Below, one piece after another: positions 36,501 to 51,500 of a stretch of 64,000 nt of DNA. The stretch lies in contig VWZP01005685.1 in NCBI GenBank assembly GCA_013396995.1, positions 62,001-126,000 of the forward strand, read 5' to 3'. This DNA comes from Dicaeum eximium (taxonomy: Eukaryota; Chordata; Aves; Passeriformes; Dicaeidae). The first letter of the stretch is position 1. Each line of letters starts with the position of its first letter. Below the pieces are notes generated by a model. The model was not told where the DNA came from. It did no database searches and saw nothing but the letters and a program-made list of their open reading frames with translations. The position numbers and the translations under genes were made by a program.

Positions 36501-39500
36501 GCCTCAGGGATTAGGATTTCAGTTAACTCATTGCAGCTCAAATCCACAAACTGCAGTAGCAACAAACAGCATGACAATGAAAACACTCTTTTGTTGTGTC
36601 ATGTCATCAGTTACTCCAGTGCTCTTTACAAACATCATACAACCCTGCTACTTATTGTATCTCACACACAGGTCATGAAAATGGATCTGACTTGTCAGAA
36701 GAAGAATGATTTATAAGCAACCTGCAATAGCCATGTCTCCAATACTGAAAGACTATGTCACACCAAAGATAAAAAAAGGCCTCTATATGCAAACCTGCCT
36801 AGCTATGTAACATGGCCCACTGTCTCAAATGCAAGAAACCAAAAATGTCAGACAGGGGGTAAAGGTGAACGAGATGATCTTTGATCAACTCAGAAAGGTG
36901 AGAGACCTAAAATGCATATTCTGTGGCCTCTTCTCAGGTTGATCAGGCAAAGTCATAGAACCACAGAATGATCTGTATTGGAAGGGACCTTAGAGCTCCT
37001 TTTTTTCAACACGTCTGCCATGGGCAGGGACACCTTCCACTACAAGAGGTTGCTCCAAGACCTCTCCAACCTGGCCTTGAAACTTCCAGGGATGGGGCAG
37101 CCACAGCTTCTCTGGGCAACCTGTGCCAGGGCCTTCCCACCCTCACAGGAAAGAGTTTCTTCCTAATATCCAACCTACACCTACACTCTTTGACTTTAAA
37201 GCCATTCCCCCTTATGCTGTCACTCCATGCCTTTGTCCAAAGTCCCTCTCAAGCTCTCTTTTAGTCACTTTAAGTAATGGAAGGCTGCAATAATGTCACT
37301 CCAGACCCTTTTCTTCTCCAAGCTGAACAACCCCAAACCACTCAGCCTATGGCCACAGCAGAGGTGCTCCAGCTCTCTGATCATCTTCATGGACTCCTCT
37401 TGACCCACTCTAAATGGGTCAAGCCCTAAGTCCTTCTTGTGCTGAGGACCCTAGAGCTGGATGCAGCCATCCAGGTGGGATCACATCTGAGCAGGACAAG
37501 GGGGCAGAATCCCCTCCTTACCCACTGTCCATGCCACTGGGGTTGAGCCAGGGATATGGGGGGTTTCTGGGTGCCAGTGCATATGGCCAGGGCATGTCCA
37601 GCCTCTCATCCAGCAGCATCCCCAAGCCCTTCTCAGCAGGGCTGCTCTTGACCATTCATCCCCTAGCCTGGATTGATACTGGGGCAGCCCTGACCCAGGT
37701 ACAACACCTTGCACTTGGCCTTGCTGGGACCTCCTGTTCTCTTCTAGCAGTTACTCCTCATTCTATAGCCCAAACTTTCCCCAGATATCTCTTTATCTTC
37801 TCCATACAAATACCTGAATATGGGGCAAATGCAGGATTTCTGGGAAAATGCTGATTTCNAACCCCAAACCACTCAGCCTATGGCCACAGCAGAGGTGCTC
37901 CAGCTCTCTGATCATCTTCATGGACTCCTCTTGACCCACTCTAAATGGGTCAAGCCCTAAGTCCTTCTTGTGCTGAGGACCCTAGAGCTGGATGCAGCCA
38001 TCCAGGTGGGATCACATCTGAGCAGGACAAGGGGGCAGAATCCCCTCCTTACCCACTGTCCATGCCACTGGGGTTGAGCCAGGGATATGGGGGGTTTCTG
38101 GGTGCCAGTGCATATGGCCAGGGCATGTCCAGCCTCTCATCCAGCAGCATCCCCAAGCCCTTCTCAGCAGGGCTGCTCTTGACCATTCATCCCCTAGCCT
38201 GGATTGATACTGGGGCAGCCCTGACCCAGGTACAACACCTTGCACTTGGCCTTGCTGGGACCTCCTGTTCTCTTCTAGCAGTTACTCCTCATTCTATAGC
38301 CCAAACTTTCCCCAGATATCTCTTTATCTTCTCCATACAAATACCTGAATATGGGGCAAATGCAGGATTTCTGGGAAAATGCTGATTTCATTAGAGTGTG
38401 CAATAAGTGTACGAAGTAGCTTGCAGTTTGCAACCGTTGTAGGAATTGTTTTCAGTTTGTTTCCACTCAGATTCAGTTCTTCCAAATGCTCGAGCTTACT
38501 AAGTTTGCTGAAAGGGAAACAAAAAAATACTGTATCTTACAGACATGAACTTGTCACTTTCTGAAGCTGCAGATGAGGTATCCATAGACACTGCCCTTTA
38601 TGAGCTACTATTCTGATGTAGTGATAAGAGACCAAAAGTCCTAAGAGATGCTCTAGTAAGATGCAGGGTCTCCAAGCCTGGCTTGGATTTGTGCAACAGA
38701 CAGACCCTTCAGCATCAGTGATGAAGCTGCAAAGAAATGTCACCCCATCCCTACACACATAACACAAGAAGTTACATCCCTTGGTCCCTCTGGATGGCAC
38801 CCCAACTAGGACAGGAAAACCTACAGCCAACAGTACCCTGTGCCAATCCCCCTTAACACACTTCTCCTCCTTGTGTGTAGAAATGTCAGGCTTTTTTCAT
38901 CAAGCCACAGGGAAGGCATCTCACTCTGACTTTGACTCGTGTACAATCATGGGGAGGTGGCAGCTTCCTCCTAGGGAGCATTGTCTTGGCCAGCAGCCTT
39001 ACTGACTTACCTTGCAGGAAAGGTCTGCAGGTTGTTGTTGGCCAGATGCAGGATCCGTAGGCTTGGGTGTCCCACCAAGACAGGGATGCATTGATCTGTG
39101 AGGTTGTTATTAGTCAAGTATAGCAGCTGCAGCATGCTCAAACTCTCCTCCCCCGTACATGTGGAGGGCAAGGACTCCAGGCTGTTTGCAGATGCATTCA
39201 GGTACCTGAGGCTAACCACAGCAAGTGCAAGAATCAGACTTCACATCATCCAAACCACTCCATTAACACCAGGAAAAGGAGCTGCACAAATGCCAGTGTA
39301 GACAGCAGTATCAGACAAGAGGCCAGACATTACTGTAACATCCCTATTCACATTAAGATTTGTGGGTCTACTAATGACTTACTAGCTATATGCACTCTGG
39401 GTGCACACAGCCTTTTATAGGCTAGTAAACAGTGAGTAAACTGAAAAGAAATTACATGGGTAATAAATTACATGGGTAATACTATGGAAAAAAAAATATA

Positions 39501-42500
39501 TGGGTAATACTGGTGGAAGCAGACAACATAAAATTTTACTTAAAGAAGGGCTTCTTTAAAGAAGGGCTAACTGCTGTGTGAATAGACAGTTATGAGGAAC
39601 TGTTCATTTGTAAAGAGTCTCTCTTGTTTTTCTCCAATGACCTGAATCTGACTGGCTTCTATTCTTTGCATTTGAACTTATGACTACTTTTAAAGACAAA
39701 GCTCTTCAGGCAGCCTCTCTTTTCCTGTAATTACACAGTAACATGGACTGATTCCTTCAAATCAGCTTCCCTTATGGCACCTGAATAACCTCCTCATAAA
39801 GGGCACAGCTCATTATCTCTTATGCAAATGGCACCTTGCAAGGACAGTCACACAGGTGTCACTTTCAGCCCTCACACTCCAAAGGATAATGCAGACAAAA
39901 GATGTTTGCTACTGACACTCACTTCAGAGCTTTGACAAAGAGTGTCTCTGGGAGTTTAGTCAACAGATTGTGCTGAAGGTCCAACACCTCCAGTGGAATG
40001 TGTTCTAGAAGAGGTGGAAGGCTCTGCAGATGATTGTGCCCCACCATCAACTTCCGAAGACTCAAGCTTCTGAGTATCCTAGAAAGACACAGGGGTTTCT
40101 ATTTAACTTGGTTTGTTCCTCTTGATATCCACAGAGTGGGAAAGGTAGTATTTAATCCACTTAATTTGCTTGTACAGCAGGGAAAAATGAAAATACACTG
40201 ATCCATAAAATATAAACAATGACAAGGCAGAACAACACACAGGGTAAGATGACTCAGTCTCTCTGAATGCTTGGATGCGTATCTACATCTCCCTCTACGC
40301 TACTACTGACTGCTATCTTGTGACGTGAGTTGGTGTGCATGTGCCCAGCATTCTCAGGCAGACAAAGAAGTCATGAAGGAAGGCTTTAAATGCCTGGTGT
40401 CACTTGTAGGTAGAAAGAAGTGCTTCCACAGTGCCAACATAAATTCAGGGCTTTAACTAGTGGCTTAGCACTCTTGTATTATTTCTGAGGCAGTAAATTA
40501 TTCTTTGCATAATATACTTAAAATTTGGTCCCTTTAATCCATTGGATTGGCTAAAATTCTCTTCTAAGTTCTCATTATCCCATCCTTGTTATGTCCTTTT
40601 CTTGCTTTTGATGTATATAGTTTTCTTGTGACAATCACTGGAATGCCACTGCTGATCACCTCTTATGCCTCTTGCTTCAACTTCTCCAACCTATGTTCTG
40701 CATTTCTTCCCTGTTAACCACCTCTCCATTCAATTATAGTACAACTTACCCTAGACACTGTGTCATTCATCAAATCATACCCCCACCAAACACCCTTGTT
40801 AGGCTGACAATGTTTATGCTTTGCTTCTTCCTAGGATAAATAACTGCAAAATTGTATTAGTTCTTGGCTCTCATTCACTGCATTTCTGCAGAAACTGAAA
40901 GGGAAATAGGGAGAAAGGAGCTGGCTGATGGTGCACTGTGAAAGCTACATTTGAGATCAGCTGAATTGTCCCTTCGTGATAACTCCCTGTGAAAGGTAAC
41001 AGATGATATTGCTGTGGGATGATGCAAAATGTGTTAGGGTCTCACCTATGACCTGTGTCCACAGACAGTATGATAACACACATAAATCACAGCAGCATGT
41101 TCTATGTCAGGTGCAAATAGCTTCAGTAGCAGCTGAAAGCACAGGATGGAATTACCCAGCCCCTATTGTCCAAAAGGCTGACCTAGAAACTGGTTCTTTT
41201 CAACATTTGAATACAAAGTATTTTTGATGCTGCATAGATAAAGTAAGTGGATTATATCTCAGCATAACAAGGAATTAAGCAACTGGAATAGCACTGCTTT
41301 TCTCTTCCCAGACAGCCCATTGTAGAAGAAAGCTCAGCTCAGTTTACAAAGGTTTTCTGACCTCGATGGAAGCTCCAAGAGCAGGTTGTAGCTCACATCC
41401 AAAATTTCCAGTTTCTTTGCTTCACAGACCCAGTCTGGGACACACTGTAGCTGATTGCTGAGAAAAGCAAGTGGGAAAAGCTAGAAACCAGCACTCCATA
41501 TGGAAAATACTCTGAATGCTGCATGATTTTAGTGACAGCCAAACCAAAAGCAATAGGCAAAAAATGAATAGCATCTGAGTTAGTCCAGTGGAATTTATCT
41601 CATGGCTAATGCAAAATGAGCTGGTTCATGACTTGGCAGGGCATCCTATCTTACGGATCTCACAATGCTGCTCCAAGGGCAGACATAGGCAATGAAATCA
41701 ACAGCAGAGATCACTGGCAGCTACTCTAAATATTTGATCCATGGATCCCCCCCCATTCAGTTCAGTAAGCTGCCACAAGTTCAGTGGTCCCTGCTTGGCT
41801 TTTTTTTTCTGGTCACAGCCTACAGCTGAAGGACAGCAAAGTCACCTGAAAAGGTCATACTGGTTCAGAAGGGCTTCTGGGCTGGGACACTTTGATCATT
41901 GTTTAGTGCTGGGCTTTGAAGTTCTATTGTGTTTAATTGCTCTCAAGATGTCCAGATACTTGCTTTAAATTCTGTTGTGTATTATCACTTACTGAGAGAG
42001 TTCTAGACATGTCAGTAGACCAGGAACCGGATAAATATTGACAGTTGTCAGACCTGATGAAGTAAAGCAAGTAAGTATGATTGCAGAGCTTTGGAGAGAA
42101 AACAGCACAGAGAAGCAGCTTAGCTATCAAATGAGACTCACAGTCTTTCTTTATGGAGATTCAAGGTCCCTATTGATACTTCCCACCACAGAGTTCACAC
42201 ATCTGCCATATGGCACTACAGTGTCTCACTATCCCACTTCTCCATCTGCAATGTGGAGCACCAGAACAAGAGAGAACTGTACTTTTCTTTGTGGGCTCCC
42301 AGATCTCAATGGAAGATGAATCCTAGGACATAACACGACAACCTCTGCCCTGTTACACAGCCTGTGTACACCCATGTGTATGTGATCCATAGGGGCTAAC
42401 CTCAGAGGACCCATCATGTACGGTTTCACCACAGTAACATCAACATAAGTATTTTTTTAATGCATGAGAGAGGGCAAAAGGCTGTTTTCTGTTGCTCCCA

Positions 42501-45500
42501 TGGCTTAAGGGGAAAAGACAGGCGAAGAAGACAAAAAGACTTACAGTTGCTGTTGGCATACAGGGCCCGAAGGGAGAAGCCGCTCAGCGTCAGCTCTCGC
42601 AGCTGATTTCGCTCGCAGTGCAGCTGCTCCAGGCTGACCAAGGAGCTCAGATCCAGATCTGTCATCTGATTGTCTCGTAAATCCATGTAAGCCACAGATT
42701 TGTTCCCCTCCAGAGTGTCAGCTGCTGCTCTCTTCAGGTTGTTCAGCCTAAACACTCAGAGATGAGTTAAGAAGTCAGAAAATAGGACACTGAACACTGG
42801 ACATCAGTAAGAAGAGAGAAGAAAGAAGAGGAAAGGAAGAATTCTGGTGAAGGCTAACACCAAAGGTGGTACAGTGAATGAAATCCATGACAAGCAATGG
42901 TGAATTTCAGGCAGTGAATACAAACAAAAACATTTCCTTTATCTCACTGCTACATGTAACCATTTTAATGACTCCCAAATTCTTAACAGATTCTGAAGAA
43001 AGATCCAGTCTAGAAAACAGCAACCATGTCAAGGGGCAGCTACTCTGCACGGACACAGGAAGCTACTGCAGAGAACAGATACTAGACTGCCTTGCCACAC
43101 ACAAAAAGCTCTTTGTCCCTTTCTGAGAGATCTGCAGTTGGCAGCCTGGAGAATCACATCTCTAGGGCAGGGAGGCAAAGAATGAAAGGAGAGATCAAGG
43201 TTTTGGTACCTTGAGCTACCAAAGCTCAAGGTAACAGCAAATCACAAGAGGAAACTAGAGGACTGGGTCACATTCAGCATCTGGCACTGCTCAATTAAGC
43301 TTGCTTTTCAAGTGGATTCTGCACACCCTCAGAAACAGAACTCCATAAAAGCTAAAGAATAGGCAAGAGAAAAAAACTGAATCTAGTTTATTGCAAAACA
43401 TACCAGAAGTTACACAGATCCTCTGCTGTAAATGGAAATTAGCAATCTGTTTTATAGACACCTGCAAGTTTCACCCCTTACCTCAGGTCCACACTTTTGA
43501 TGTGACTCATACGGTTCAGCACTGCCAGGTCCAGGGTCTCTAGCCAGTTCCCTGCCAGGGCTAGTTTGTCTAAGGTGACAAGTTTCTCACAAATTGCTGG
43601 CAGTTCACAGAAGTTATTGAAGGAAAGCCCAAGACAGCTGAGCTGCTGCAGGTTTCCCATCTCTTCTGGTAAGGATGTGAGGAAATTGCCATCAAGCCAG
43701 AAGGTCTGGAGACTGCAACAGTGAAAAAAAGAAAGAAAATAATTCTGCAAAGAATAGTGAACATCACATTTTTTATTTTCAGTGAATTTTCTTGTATAGT
43801 TAGCTGGTCTCAATGTGGTTATATTTAAAGGTACCTAACAGATAATTTTATTCTTCTACACGTAAAGTTACTGAAGTACTTTTATCACACCTGTAGTAGG
43901 CTTGGAACTTCCAGTTGTGCCAAAGATTCTAAGTTAACATAAGCAAAATACAAATTAGTACTTATGTTGTAAATGAAAGATATTTACTTAATTACTTGGT
44001 TTTCTATAAATGGCACAGTTTAATCACACCTCCTACCACACTAATGCACTAGTAGAAGATTTTTACACTCTAGCTGTCCATTCCAACACACACTCAGAAA
44101 AGAATAAGGCAGCTTTCTGTTGTATGATGAATTGTGTCAAAGGTTGTATGGCTTTTGAGACTCAGATCCCAACTATACAATTCCCTTATTATGATTATGT
44201 TCCAACAGAGACATTTCTGTGTTTAGTGGTGGTAGAAATGAAATCTGAAGCCACAAAAAGTTCTTATGAATAAAGGGCTCAAAGAGTCGTCTAGATAACT
44301 GGACCCATAACTAAGCTGTAAACCTCCAGGAATTGTAAGCCTACATATAGCTTTTTCCTTGCAGTTTGCATATGGCTAAAAGATCATTCTGGAAATTACT
44401 AGCTCGCATCCAGTGTGACTGCAGACACTCCTCTTTTAAAGATACAAGGCGGAGGAAAAGCAGGCCACAATAACAGTTCAATATTGATGTTTATCTGTAC
44501 AAATATACTAACAGTCTCACAATTAAATTTACCTCAGCTTAAGCTCTTATGCATTTGGTGTAGCTACTGGAGAAAATAGACAAGGCTCAAGCAAACACTT
44601 TAAGACAAAATTTTCAAAGGGAATTGCTCAAGTATTTTCTTGTTAAAATCCTCTAACACGAAAGCAGCCAATTCTGTAGAACACAAACATACCAGTGCTG
44701 ACAAAAATTACTAGACTCCTGTGAGAAGTTACCACAGAAAAGTTTTCTATAATAAATTAAAACTTCAATAGAAACTGCATCAGTGCTGAAAATATTAAAT
44801 TCAAATAATAAATGCAGAAAGTCAGACAACTCTGCAACTGCAGAAAAATGCACATAGACTTATTTGAGAAACAATGCAATTGCCTTCAGTGCTTTAGCTG
44901 CACCAAGTTTCCTCATCTTTTCTGCACCAGCAGTTGTGATGTTTTAATAGTAGTGATTAAGGGATTGCACATCTTAGTTCTTGACCTGCTGGAGTCAAAT
45001 TAATCATTCAGCCTTCATGGGCAAAACAGGCTGCCCTAGAATTCTCACTTTCAGAAATAGTACCTGCACATCAGTAGTGCTCAGTGAGGCACCAAGGATA
45101 TTTATGATCACAGATGTAAAGAACATACTCACTTCAACAGTTTGCCAATCTGACTTGGCAAGTAATGAAGTCCATTACAGGAAATATTAAGCTCTGTCAG
45201 AGTAGAGATCTCACACAGTGATAGAGGAAACTCTCCCAGTCTATTATGAGACAAGTTCAGACTCTTCAACTGGGAAAACCTATTAGCAAGAACACTAGTT
45301 AATTCACAAACCTACACGTCTATAAGCAAAAATATACAAACCAATCATAAGGAATTCTTAAGTCTTTGTACACTGGTGATACAGTCAGCTAACTCATTAC
45401 AGGAGTTTCTGTGTAAATTTGGGTTTAAGTAATTGATATTTTTCTCCATTGTCATGCTGTCAATTGAAAGTGGTCAAATACCATGGGTTTACTGCAGAAA

Positions 45501-48500
45501 CTCATAACAACCTTCTTCTCCGACTTGACAAGTTTCTTCCTAGTGACTGCTACTAAGATTAGGTGACTAAAATGCTCAGTTCAAAAAATTTGCCTTAAAG
45601 AATTAACTACAGTAAGAGTCTACAATTATGTAGCTTGGGAAAAGAGGAGCTGAAAACACCCACTGGGACTATTCTGAAAATAAAACAGAACAGGGAAATC
45701 CCCTTTCCAAACTGGGTGCAACAGAAAGCCAAGGCAAGCTGTAAAAGGGAAAACTAGGAAAGCACTTTCTTCATGCTGGGAAAACCCAAGTCCTGCACCC
45801 AGAGGTCCTTGAACAAGATCGCACAACTAGAGTGCCCCTTGCCCAGCAGACTGCATCCCGTGGACAGCCCCAAGGGCAGACAGCCCCACAGTCACTACAG
45901 TCCCATCAGTGCTTGAGAAATATTACCTGTTTCTACCTCCTTTAATCACCATGCTAAGTCCAAAGAGAGAGAAAGAACTTAGCAGGGCTGGGTAACATAC
46001 AGCAGGGTTCACCTCCAAGAGTTCCTGCCTCCTTGTTCCCCAAGGAAAAGCCTCTTCATCCCAAACTGGAACCACCAGAAATGAATTCAGTGGTGAAATT
46101 AATACCTCACTTCTATGAGATAACTGCAAATTTCATGTACCAGAGAATTACTTCTTGGAAACATGCAGGTATTCATCTCCTCACCTACCCGACTTTTCCC
46201 GGGCATTGGTGAGCAGCTCTTATTTTGAAGCAAATGTTTTAATATCAGTAACAAAAGCAAGGTTAATTAGCTTGAGGGAGAATATTACTTCTAGCTTGAG
46301 ATGTCTTGAAATACAGCACTGAAAGGTTTTGGAGTTGTTTTCTTCTTTATAGTGACCTTTGTGGATTCAAAATACTTGTAATGATCTGTGAAGGAGCTAT
46401 GCATAATATTTCTCCATTTTGCTTTATAACCTTGGGGGGGTGTTGGTCTTCTGAAAGAGAGAGCATAGCTGAAACTTGGATATGGGTTGTTTGCTTTGAG
46501 CACCCCATCATATGAATAAGGGCACAGGCATTTTTGTTTGCTGCAGCCACAGACTCTCCTGTACTGCAACTGAAAGCCAAAGAGAAAAAGATGCTGTGTT
46601 GGTAACAGCCTTCCTCAAAGGAAGGATAATGCAAAGACCTAACAATGATACAAAAATCAGAAACTTGGACACAGAACTCCACCACAGTATTGGAAAAGAA
46701 GGAAACAATGAAGATGAACCTTAAGATTTGAACTATCTCATTAGCTGGTTCAACTTTAAGAGATTTTGGACGGGTTATGGCTCTCAGGGCTTGAAATCAG
46801 CAAACACTTTAATAAAACTGCTTTCTCAGGAGTGCTACAATGGTTTTTGCTACACCTGTTCTTAGTGCCAAGCAGTGTCTCTCGCTCTCTCACTCTCTCT
46901 CTCTCTCTAACAGTGTGGTGAAAAGCTGCTCTGAGACACACAGCATTAAACACAACAGCACAACTAATGTTTAGAATTCATCTCTCTGCAAAAATATCAA
47001 AGCAAACACAAGAGGGGCATTAAAGTTTCCAAAAGTTGAAGAGAAACTGGTATATGACACAGCTTGGTCTGAGATTCCTCAAGCAGACTTCCATACTCAG
47101 TGGGGAGGACAATAATCAAAAGCCTTCTGAGTTCTCCTTCTGTTCCTTCTTCTTTGCCTCATTAAGCTCATGTAGTGATGTAGGAGTGGAATGGAATGGA
47201 AATGCAACTCTCATTCAAGCTGTATATATGAACCAGGTATTATAGGGGATAAAGATTCCAAAATCACTGTGGCTCCTCAGGTTAAGGTTTATGCTCTCAC
47301 AGGGCATACTGAGACAGCAAAGAGGTATGGAAACACAGCAGTGAATCTTCCATGGGATGACCATCCTGTTTAGTGGCCCAAACTGGTGCTGCCCTGAATT
47401 ATATAAACACATCCTGTTCTGCCACCAAAGCACGCCAGCACAAATCTGTATCAAGCAGCCTAATGTTACTATTGCATCTTGTCCATACGAATGGCATGTT
47501 ACTCCACAAAGCTTATGTCAAATCAGAATTAGCACACAATCTCTGGAAGGGAGCTCATGAATACTATAAATTGTTGGAAGTTTATTCCTGCTTGTGCTGC
47601 CCAGTTCTGCTTCCAACCCCCTCACTTGTTAGAGCTTCCTAAAGATCTTTTTCTTTACCATCCCCAAGAGAACAGGCAATACTTCATTCCTGTATCCACA
47701 CGTCAAGGACTCCAAATGTAGAAGAAAAATGATTCTTTGCAGACCTGCAAAGAGAGTCAAGACTCCCTGCTCCACTTGTTCTCATAAAATTGTGGCGTAA
47801 GTTGAGGTAGGTGATATCTTGACTGTAGAAGAGGTGCTCTGGTACTTCCTCAAGGCTGTAGCATGAAAGATCAACCATGCTAAATCGCAGAGACACAATC
47901 TGAAAAGAAAGAGAAAAAGCTGCAGCTGTGCAACAAATTTTCCCTGGAAGTCTAATGGAAGGCCAAAGAATACAAGTAGTAAACAAACTGCATGAAGAAC
48001 ATGAAAGAACCCCTTGTACCTACCAGGTAGAGTCCATGCAGGAAATGGGAGTCCATGAAGTACAAGCCTATGCCCTTTGCTACCTCCCTGACAAGGATGC
48101 ATAGCTGGATACCAGCCAGGACTCACACAAAGCCCTGCTCTGTATGTGCACTGGGCACACTGCCTAAAAGCTAGGCTGTAAGAGAGCCACTGTAATAGAG
48201 GAAAAGAGATCTTTCAGGAAACTCTATTGAGAAAGCATAATCTCCAAGTGCCTTCCAAAGGTGCAAGAAGCAACAGGAAGCAGTTGATTTTCCAGTTCAG
48301 TTGAGATTTACAGAACCTCTGCCTCACCCAGCTGCTTCTTCTGTACTTTTAGCTACTTCTTTATTTTATTAGCTTGTTGGGGGTATAAAATTTGAAACAT
48401 AACTTGTTATAAAAAGGCTTAATAAATTATGGTTTTGCAACATTTCATAAAGTCTCTGCAAATCTCATGTCCTTTCATTAAGTGTGTTTTGGTCTGAGGT

Positions 48501-51500
48501 CTTTGGTGCTTAATTTGACATTTTATGACCTGCTTTACCCTGAACTCATTTTGTATTTCATAATATTCTTGCTGACCTATGATCTCTCTGTAACTCGAAC
48601 CTCAGGGCAGCCCTGTGAATGTCCAGGTCACACTTCAGATACGTTCAAGTATGGCAACAAATGCAATCTGTAGGTTTCTACAGCTGTAAAGTCAGCCAGT
48701 CCCTGTGGTTTGCTCTAGGGACCTGTGATTAAGTTAGTCTAGTAGGTGTAGCAGGGGTTAAAACAGCACAGAATTACTGCTTGACATTGCTCCACAGGTG
48801 GAGAAAAAGAGAAGGCTAACAGAAAAATCTCTGCTCATGCCCAGAGGATGAAGGAAATAAAGCTGGACAGTGTCCTGGGTACTTTCTCCAGCATCCTAGC
48901 TTCATCTCTGACTGCAGAGCAAGCTTGCATCAGAATACCCCTCCTGTGGTGTACCCTGCAGCCAGCATGCAAACCACATTGTCCCCATGGCCTCACCGTG
49001 GACGCCTGCCGGTGCCACCGCTGGCACTCTGCCAGCGTGTCAAAGGAGATGTGGTACGTCTGAGCTGGTGCTCCAGCCGATGTGAAAGCAAGGGTACACT
49101 GCCGGCGCTTCATCTCTTCCACCTGCAAAGGGAGAATTGACAACCACAGTCTGCCTAAGCGCCAGCAATTACAACTGACCCCAAGTCTAGGGTATTACTG
49201 ACCACCAGTAACATTCCATTTTGCTGAAAATAGCTGCAAAGTCACTGGAGAAAAAAGCAGAAGCAAATCCTGCTTAACATCTTTCTGCTGAAATGGATAC
49301 AAGAAGTAGTAATTTCCAGAGTGCCCATTCACAACATTGGCTACTGCTGTGAAAGCTGAACTAGTGTCTCTTCGTTTTATGAGCGTTCAGACTACCACCT
49401 AAGCAAAGCAAGTAGAAAGGGGTTGGGCACATTAATGCAGTAATCTGTTAAAAAAGCCTATATTAATCTCTTGTGGACAATTTCCATCATTACCACTTCT
49501 GCTTCCTTCCCAGGCTACAGGGAGCTAACCAAAAAAAGCTTTACCTTCCCTCCAATGAGAGGTAAGATGTGCATCTTCCCTGCATGGCTGTCCTTCACTG
49601 AGGACACAATGAGGCATGTACCACAGAGAGTGACTGAGCGCTCTGCCCATTTGTGCAGCTGTGTCTTTCCTTTGCGTACGTTATAGACTCCAGAGAGCAG
49701 GATGCGATCCAACTGTTCCACTTGACACGGCTTTTCTGAAGGAAAAGGGGACATTTGATTTACTGTCCATCTATTCTTCATTCTCATCTGTCAGTACAAG
49801 TAACATGGATTTAACATGCAAAACCAGTTGTAAAGAACAAGCAGACAAATTGCACTTTAAAAAAAAGTCTTGTGCAGAGGACAAGCAATATCCTCAGTCA
49901 GAGCAGCACCGTTTGTGCCTCCCAGAACAATGCTAGAATGGTTGCCATGCAGTGTGTTTTTAATCCACAGGTCGTTAGAGACTGTAGGAAACCCACATGC
50001 TTGCCAAATACCCTTCATTTAGATGCAACAGAAAAGCAATTTTAAACTCTCATTGAGTCAGCTAAAGTCACAGAAAACATTAAATAAATGGCTTCTACTG
50101 GACTTTCAAGGAAGGCCTGGAAAATCAGCTACGAAGGAAGATCTTTCCCTGAAGATGTCTGTCCTGCTTTTGCCTGAGATAGAATTCATTTTCTTCTGGC
50201 AGATGGTACAAGGCTGTGTTTTCGCTTCAGTGTGAGAATAATGTTGATAAAAAAAACTAACAAACTAACTAAAAAATAACATTAAAAAACCTGCCGTTTT
50301 GGTTAGTGCTCAGCAGTGCTCACCCAAGTCAAGGACTTTACAGTGTCCCATTCTCTGCAACAAGAAGGTGCACAAGAAACTGGAAAGGAGCATGGCTGGA
50401 CCAGGTGATCCAAACTAGCAAAGGGGATAGTCCACACTACAGAACATCATGCCCAGTATACAAACTGAAGGAACTGAGACAGGAGGGCTGAGCACTGCTA
50501 GAGAAAGGGCACCAGTGTGATGAGCAGTGCATCACTTGTGTTTTATTCCTCTCTTTGTTATTTCCCTTTTCATTACAATTATTATTATTTTATTTTATTT
50601 CAATTATTAAACTATTTTCAGTCCACGGGTATCACCTTTTTCCCATTCTTCCTTCCCATTCCATGGGCGAAGCAGTGTGTGAGTGAGCAGATAAGTGGTG
50701 CTTATTGGGTGGCTGGGGTTAAAACACAACAGTCCTTTTAGGTGCAAGATCTGGTGCACTAAGGACAGAGACAGATCTGACCAGAGTGTATTAAAACAGA
50801 TTTGCTATAAGCATTTATTGTATCGGTTTAACAGTGGCTGGTCACAATGTTGATTGGTTTGCTTGATTTTGTTGCACTTGTTCTCAAGGTTGCATTATGT
50901 AACACCTTATCTGCTGTAAAGGCTGGGTTAAGGTTATGGTGCTGTATTTTGTAATCTGGTCTGTGTGCTCAGCATGGCCCTTACCTCTGCGCTCTGGTGC
51001 CATTTAGTGGAAAATATCAATAATGACACCGTTTGCCTTTTCTCCTCAGAGAGCCCACCTAGGGAGCACACATTTCCCACATCCTCCTTTTCTCCTCCAG
51101 ATTAATTACAATAGCATTTGGGAATTTTTAATATCCTTGGGATGTTGAAACCAGTGTGGTTTCCTATTGCTAGGCACCATGAATGTGGTCGAGGTCTTGT
51201 TTAGGGAGAAGCAACTATTTGCAGCTGCTCCAACCCTGTGACGAGCCACTGTGACTACCCAGACCGGACTGAAGTCAGACTGCTGCCAATTGCTGCCATA
51301 CTGGACACTCTCAAGGTCAACCATTCAGCTTCTGGAGTTGGGGTTACAGAGGATTTGGAGACTGCAATACTGTAACTGAAAGAGCTACTGGTAGCATATG
51401 AAGGGGTTTGAGCTGCTTCAGAGCGGATTGGTACTGAGGTCCAGCTGTTCCTGGCACCCTACTGGGGTTCAAACTGATGCTATATGGAGTAAGCAGGTCA

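Noticed and set aside
37414..38385. Two identical 146-codon plus-strand frames
   Set aside because: They are antisense to CR1 sequence and are identical only because the segment is duplicated around the N. They are not paralogous genes.
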